Below are positions 6,462-9,091 of a DNA stretch of 9,091 nt, piece after piece. Location of the stretch: positions 1 to 9,091 of the forward strand of contig JBBQLO010000030.1 in NCBI GenBank assembly GCA_038327915.1, in the 5' to 3' direction. Every line of letters begins with the position of its first letter. Positions within the stretch are counted from its first letter, which is position 1. A model generated the notes under the pieces. That model had not been told where the DNA came from. It worked only from the letters and a program-made list of their open reading frames with translations, and did no database searches. A program made the translations under genes and the position numbers. This DNA comes from CAIXDB01 sp038327915. Lineage in GTDB: Bacteria > Patescibacteriota > Minisyncoccia > Phycocordibacterales > DATDWN01.

Positions 6462-8036
6462 ATGAACACAAAAGATTCTCACATCATCTCCCGTCCTCCT
6501 GTCGTAGCAATCATGGGTCACATCGACCATGGAAAATCGACTCTTCTTTCGTATATCCGAAAAAGTAATACTCCTCTCAATGAAGCAGGTGGTATTACTC
6601 AACATATCTCTGCGTATGAAGTTATCCACAAAAACACGCAGGATAGTGATGCCACTGAACACACTATCACTTTTCTCGACACCCCTGGACATGAAGCTTT
6701 CTCAGGAATTCGCACTCGTGGTGCAACAGCCGCAGACATTGCTGTACTCGTCGTCGCCGTCGATGACGGAGTCAAAACTCAAACACTCGAAGCATACAAA
6801 TCTATTATTGGCAGTAAAACACCCTTCATTGTTGCACTCAATAAAATAGACAAGCCCGATGCAAATATAGAACGCACAAAACAATCACTCGCAGAAAATG
6901 AAATATACATCGAAGGCTACGGTGGAGATATTCCAGTAGTGGCAATCTCTGCAAAAACAGGAGAAGGTGTAGCAGAACTTCTCGACATGATTCTTCTCGT
7001 GGCAGAAATAGAAAATCTTACAGGCGATCCGAATCTCCCTGCCACAGGTATTGTTATTGAAAGCAATCGAGATGAGAAAAAAGGTATCACTGCAAGTTGC
7101 ATCATTCAAAATGGTACTCTCAAAAAAGGCTCGTATATTACTTCGGGCACAAGTAGTGCTCCGGTACGTATCATAGAAAATTATCTTGGTAAGCACATTG
7201 ATGAAGCGACTTTTTCAAGTCCAATTAAGATTATTGGTTGGGATTCTCTACCTCAAGTCGGTTCAACTTTTAAAACATTTGCTGATCGCTCTGAAGCACG
7301 CTCGGATATTGAAAAAGCAATTGAAAGTGGGCACACTCAAAAGACACACGCAGGAAAAACACACGCGGAAACGGACACACTTGTTCCTCTCATAGTTAAA
7401 GCAGATACAGGTGGGTCATTAGAAGCAGTACTCCACGAAATTCAAAAATTACAAAATAAACTGCAAAATGCAACGCTGCATGGAGAACACGCCGCGGGCA
7501 CTTCCTCACCACTTCCCATCGTACGTCCCCATGTCATTTCGTCTGGTATCGGAATAATCTCAGAAAATGACGTCTTGCGTGCGGGTGGTACTCTCAAAGC
7601 TATTGTGGTTGGATTTCATACTGACATAGACTCGCAAGCAAAAAATCTCGCAGAACGTAACGGTATCGATATACAAACATTCGATATTATTTACAAGCTT
7701 AGTGAATGGTTAACGGAAACACTGACAGCACGGACTCCAAAAATAGAAGTGGAAGATTCTCTCGGAGTGGCAAAAATTCTTAAAATCTTTAGTAAAACAA
7801 AAGACAGACAAATCATCGGTGCAAAAGTTGAGAGTGGCACTATTACCCTCGGTAGTCAAGTTAAAATACTACGCCGTGATGTAGAGATAGGGAGAGGACG
7901 AGTTAAAGAATTACAGCAAGCCAAAAACCGTACCAATGAAGTAGGAGTAGGTATTGAATTTGGTACACTCATAGAAGCAAAAATAGAAATTGCGCCGGGT
8001 GACCGAATTGAAAGTTTTAATCTCATAGAAAGATAA
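6462..8036 (+). CDS. infB: translation initiation factor IF-2, short form
   Basis: GTPase of 524 residues that brings fMet-tRNA to the 30S subunit and promotes 50S joining. G-domain motifs: G1 GHIDHGKS (19-26), G2 GGITQ (43-47), G3 DTPGH (73-77), G4 NKID (127-130), G5 SAK (163-165). Beta-barrel domain II spans about 190-270, domain III starts at LIVKADTGGSLEAV (310-323), and domain IV (C2) covers about 430-520. The long N-terminal region of E. coli IF2 is absent; only about 10 residues precede RPPVVAIMGH. In C2, the Cys residues of the fMet pocket known from Bacillus stearothermophilus IF2 appear as Ala454 and Phe500 (EFG in place of ECG). A linker holds a threefold pentapeptide repeat (291-305). 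A longer in-frame start at 6384 (TTG) would overlap the upstream gene and adds nothing family-like, so the ATG at 6462 is preferred. rbfA follows after 13 bp. Confidence 0.95.
   Translation: MNTKDSHIISRPPVVAIMGHIDHGKSTLLSYIRKSNTPLNEAGGITQHISAYEVIHKNTQDSDATEHTITFLDTPGHEAFSGIRTRGATAADIAVLVVAVDDGVKTQTLEAYKSIIGSKTPFIVALNKIDKPDANIERTKQSLAENEIYIEGYGGDIPVVAISAKTGEGVAELLDMILLVAEIENLTGDPNLPATGIVIESNRDEKKGITASCIIQNGTLKKGSYITSGTSSAPVRIIENYLGKHIDEATFSSPIKIIGWDSLPQVGSTFKTFADRSEARSDIEKAIESGHTQKTHAGKTHAETDTLVPLIVKADTGGSLEAVLHEIQKLQNKLQNATLHGEHAAGTSSPLPIVRPHVISSGIGIISENDVLRAGGTLKAIVVGFHTDIDSQAKNLAERNGIDIQTFDIIYKLSEWLTETLTARTPKIEVEDSLGVAKILKIFSKTKDRQIIGAKVESGTITLGSQVKILRRDVEIGRGRVKELQQAKNRTNEVGVGIEFGTLIEAKIEIAPGDRIESFNLIER
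7332..7376 (+). repeat. three degenerate 15-bp tandem repeats within infB
   Basis: Three in-frame 15-nt units (7332-7346, 7347-7361, 7362-7376) encode HTQKT, HAGKT and HAETD in the linker between IF2 domains II and III. The shared core is CACAC/CACGC followed by an A-rich tail. Likely a slippage-derived linker extension. Confidence 0.6.
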
Positions 8037-8049
8037 TTTATACAAACAT

Positions 8050-8481
8050 ATGTCAATTCGAGATGAAAAAGTAAAAGAAATACTACGAGATATGGCTGCT
8101 CGATATTTTCTGCACAATGCAAGTGGCGCTTCGCTTCTTACTGTCACGTCGGTTGTGCTGTCAGCTCGGGCAAAATATGCTACCATTTTCTTTACTGTCT
8201 TTCCGGCTGGCAAGACAGCGCAACCAACAGAAGAAAATGGAGACAAAAACACAGTAAAAAATAATCTTGAGAAAACCGCCCTCGAATTTGCCAAACGCAA
8301 ACGAAGCGAATTCAAAGCATTTCTTCGTGAAAATTCTTCACTCGGCATCGTTCCTCAAATCGACTTCGAAATTGACCTCGGCGAAAAAAACCGTCAAAGA
8401 ATTGATGAATTACTGAGTCAAGATGCGATCCGACAGGACAGAGATACAGATTTAAAAAATGAAGAAGAAAAAGAAAAATAG
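8050..8481 (+). CDS. rbfA: ribosome-binding factor A
   Basis: Protein of 143 residues with the RbfA KH-like fold, which binds the immature 30S subunit and helps 16S rRNA maturation. The N-terminal helix has RDEKVKEILRDMAARYF (4-20). The typical strand LLTVTSVVLSARAKYATIFF (29-48) follows, and the C-terminal core has FLRENSSLGIVPQIDFEID (91-109) and RIDELL (117-122). Between them (about 52-73) is a hydrophilic insertion, PAGKTAQPTEENG..., longer than in most RbfA proteins, and the protein ends in a charged tail (123-143). The gene starts 13 bp after infB with no Shine-Dalgarno sequence, so coupling to infB translation or re-initiation is likely. infB-rbfA adjacency is a conserved bacterial arrangement, here without nusA. 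The TAG stop is only 3 nt from tRNA-Cys. Confidence 0.88.
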   Translation: MSIRDEKVKEILRDMAARYFLHNASGASLLTVTSVVLSARAKYATIFFTVFPAGKTAQPTEENGDKNTVKNNLEKTALEFAKRKRSEFKAFLRENSSLGIVPQIDFEIDLGEKNRQRIDELLSQDAIRQDRDTDLKNEEEKEK

Positions 8482-8484
8482 TAC

Positions 8485-8557
8485 GGCCTGGTAGCCAAGT
8501 AGAAAGGCGTTCCTCTGCAAAAGGAATATTGCGCGGGTGCGATTCCCGCCCAGGCCT
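8485..8557 (+). tRNA. tRNA-Cys (anticodon GCA), CCA not encoded
   Basis: Acceptor stem GGCCTGG (8485-8491) pairs with CCAGGCC (8550-8556). The discriminator is T (8557), the known cysteine identity base. Anticodon stem TTCCT/AGGAA encloses CTGCAAA, with GCA at 8517-8519. T-stem GCGGG/CCCGC encloses TGCGATT. CCA is not encoded (CAA follows), unlike the other two tRNAs here. Position 55 is G rather than T, and the D-loop has A at position 18, so the usual G18-pseudouridine55 tertiary pair is replaced by A18 and G55, while G19-C56 is kept. The D-stem is GCC/GGC. It is almost certainly co-transcribed with rbfA. Confidence 0.93.
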
Positions 8558-8560
8558 CAA

Positions 8561-8587
8561 ACAAAGTTATTTTGTTATAAGCTTTGT
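8561..8587 (+). other. hairpin between tRNA-Cys and tRNA-Leu
   Basis: ACAAAG (8561-8566) pairs with CTTTGT (8582-8587), and TTAT (8567-8570) with ATAA (8577-8580), leaving a bulged G and a 6-nt loop. It starts 3 nt after the tRNA-Cys 3' end. The following bases (GATTTAATTG) are not a good T-tract, so it may be a processing or 3'-end-protecting structure or a weak terminator. Confidence 0.45.
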
Positions 8588-8590
8588 GAT

Positions 8591-9091
8591 TTAATTGACA
8601 AAATATTGCCCGAGTGGTGGAATTGGTATACACGCGAGACTTAAAATTTCGTGACCGCAAGGTCGTGTGGGTTCGATTCCCACCTCGGGCACCAGAATAG
8701 TACTCAATGATTTTTTCGAGGGTTTTTCTGAAGCCCAAATGCGGGACGCGCGAAGCGCGTCCCAATGGTTTCCGCCTGAATCCGCCAAGGATTTCGAATG
8801 CGAATCTGCCAAAAATGAATCCGAATCTGGCGCGCAAGCGCGCAAGGTTTTTTCGCCAAGGAGGAGGTGCGAGCCAAAGATTTCTTTGGCACAGACCTTT
8901 TTAGCAAAAAGGTCTGAATCAGAAGCGATTTTGTCCAATGACTGAGCCTCCGTTACCCATTCTTTCATCGGTTCGAGCCAATCATTCTGCTTGTGTGAAA
9001 GAGATGTCATTTCTTCTTCGAGCGACTTCTTGGAAAGCAATAGTTTTGATTTATGTTCACGATATATTTCTCGTTCAATATCCTGTTCTAA
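8591..9091 (-). CDS. serine site-specific recombinase, C-terminal part (partial, right edge)
   Basis: The minus-strand frame is open from the right edge to a TAA at 8593-8591; its start lies outside the window. The first part reads REIYREHKSKLLLSKKSLEE (from about 9070 down), then HKQNDWLEPMKEWVTEAQSL and an IFGSHLLLGEK stretch. This matches the coiled-coil C-terminal region of large serine recombinases common in CPR genomes (the W-L-E-P...W pattern and the I-x-GSN/H-LxL ending). The catalytic N-terminal domain is not visible. After LGEKTLR (about 8845) the sequence becomes a repeat-rich segment (PDSDSFLADSHSKSLADSG), and the last 30 codons are antisense to tRNA-Leu (VGIEPTRP...), so the native stop has probably been lost or lies elsewhere. 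Family call from pattern memory; the true 3' end is uncertain and a decayed gene is possible. Confidence 0.65.
   Translation of the reverse strand, partial: LEQDIEREIYREHKSKLLLSKKSLEEEMTSLSHKQNDWLEPMKEWVTEAQSLDKIASDSDLFAKKVCAKEIFGSHLLLGEKTLRACAPDSDSFLADSHSKSLADSGGNHWDALRASRIWASEKPSKKSLSTILVPEVGIEPTRPCGHEILSLACIPIPPLGQYFVN
8608..8694 (+). tRNA. tRNA-Leu (anticodon TAA), CCA encoded
   Basis: Acceptor stem GCCCGAG (8608-8614) pairs with CTCGGGC (8684-8690), followed by A and the encoded CCA (8692-8694). The anticodon stem CGAGA/TTTCG encloses CTTAAAA, giving TAA at 8642-8644. The long variable arm TGACCGCAAGGTCGT and a normal T-arm GTGGG-TTCGATT-CCCAC complete a class II tRNA-Leu. Its 3' end faces the 3' end of a recombinase-like reading frame on the other strand, a typical layout for an element inserted at a tRNA. 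Confidence 0.96.
8743..8763. repeat. perfect 9-bp hairpin, GC-rich
   Basis: GGGACGCGC and GCGCGTCCC enclose GAA. It lies 49 bp beyond the tRNA-Leu 3' end and is markedly more GC-rich than its surroundings. No T-run follows, so it is not a clear terminator; it is more like a palindromic repeat unit. Confidence 0.7.
8775..8853. repeat. cluster of short degenerate repeats plus GCGC hairpin and T6 run
   Basis: Three related motifs, GAATCCGCCA (near 8778), GAATCTGCCA (near 8802) and GAATCTGGCG (near 8823), are spaced 20-24 bp apart. On the minus strand they give the repetitive LADS/DSDS peptide of the recombinase-like frame. They run into GCGCGCAAGCGCGC (8830-8843), a GC-rich dyad followed by AAGG and six T bases (8848-8853), which could terminate a plus-strand transcript from tRNA-Leu. 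Confidence 0.45.
8873..8916. repeat. two adjacent perfect inverted repeats
   Basis: GCCAAAGA/TCTTTGGC (8873-8890) has a 2-nt centre. One base later comes CAGACCTTTTT/AAAAAGGTCTG (8892-8916), an 11-bp perfect stem with a 3-nt loop. Both lie in the recombinase-like frame, in the region coding for SDSDLFAKKVCAKEIFGS. Confidence 0.65.

Noticed and set aside
8595..8600. TTGACA before tRNA-Leu as a promoter -35
   Set aside because: Only 7 bp separate it from the mature tRNA 5' end, leaving no room for a -10.
8418..8837. 139-aa minus-strand ORF
   Set aside because: It covers the complement of both tRNA-Cys and tRNA-Leu (contains GGNRTHT), so it is a tRNA artefact in another frame.
1..9091. CRISPR array
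   Set aside because: No regularly spaced long direct repeats; the only tandem units are the 15-bp repeats in infB and the degenerate motifs near 8775-8830.

Overview
The window reads as a chromosomal segment of a Candidate Phyla Radiation (Patescibacteria, probably Parcubacteria-like) bacterium. This is inferred from gene style, not from a marker tree: translation factor IF2 is cut down to about 524 residues, the encoded proteins are small, a DUF4446 membrane protein and a stand-alone cysteine desulfurase are present, and most genes have no Shine-Dalgarno sequence, with a promoter lying almost on top of the ATG. Every recognisable stop is TAA or TAG. UGA is not seen as a stop, nor read as sense inside the complete genes.

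Left part (1-3030). A short partial reading frame of uncertain status runs to base 90. It is followed on the minus strand by tRNA-Tyr(GTA), a clear rho-independent terminator, and a full-length ClpB-type AAA+ disaggregase. This ClpB is unusual in also carrying an Ile-Gly-Phe loop at the place where ClpC/ClpA bind ClpP.

Middle (3031-5888). A plus-strand gene of unknown family encodes a mostly helical protein with a possible PD-(D/E)XK (D...QxK) nuclease core, and two tandem inverted repeats lie inside its coding sequence. Behind it sits a very small autonomous unit: consensus-like promoter, 37-codon ORF, strong terminator. Its T-tract touches the 3' end of the convergent cysteine desulfurase gene.

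Right-centre (5889-8694). A 56-bp divergent spacer holds two interlocked promoters, one for the desulfurase and one for a DUF4446 protein. Then come infB and rbfA (translation initiation and 30S maturation), with tRNA-Cys(GCA) only 3 nt after the rbfA stop and tRNA-Leu(TAA) shortly after, so the block looks like one translation-related transcription unit.

Right edge (8591-9091). A minus-strand reading frame running off the window looks like the C-terminus of a serine site-specific recombinase. It is convergent with tRNA-Leu and reads through it antisense. The 200 bp beside the tRNA are packed with perfect hairpins and short repeats. This suggests the boundary of an integrated mobile element at the tRNA-Leu 3' end.

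I found no CRISPR array, rRNA, or complete insertion sequence. The best candidates for something new are the ClpB/ClpC hybrid, the leaderless promoter architecture, the 37-aa unit, the tRNA-Cys with a changed 18-55 pair, and the recombinase/tRNA junction.
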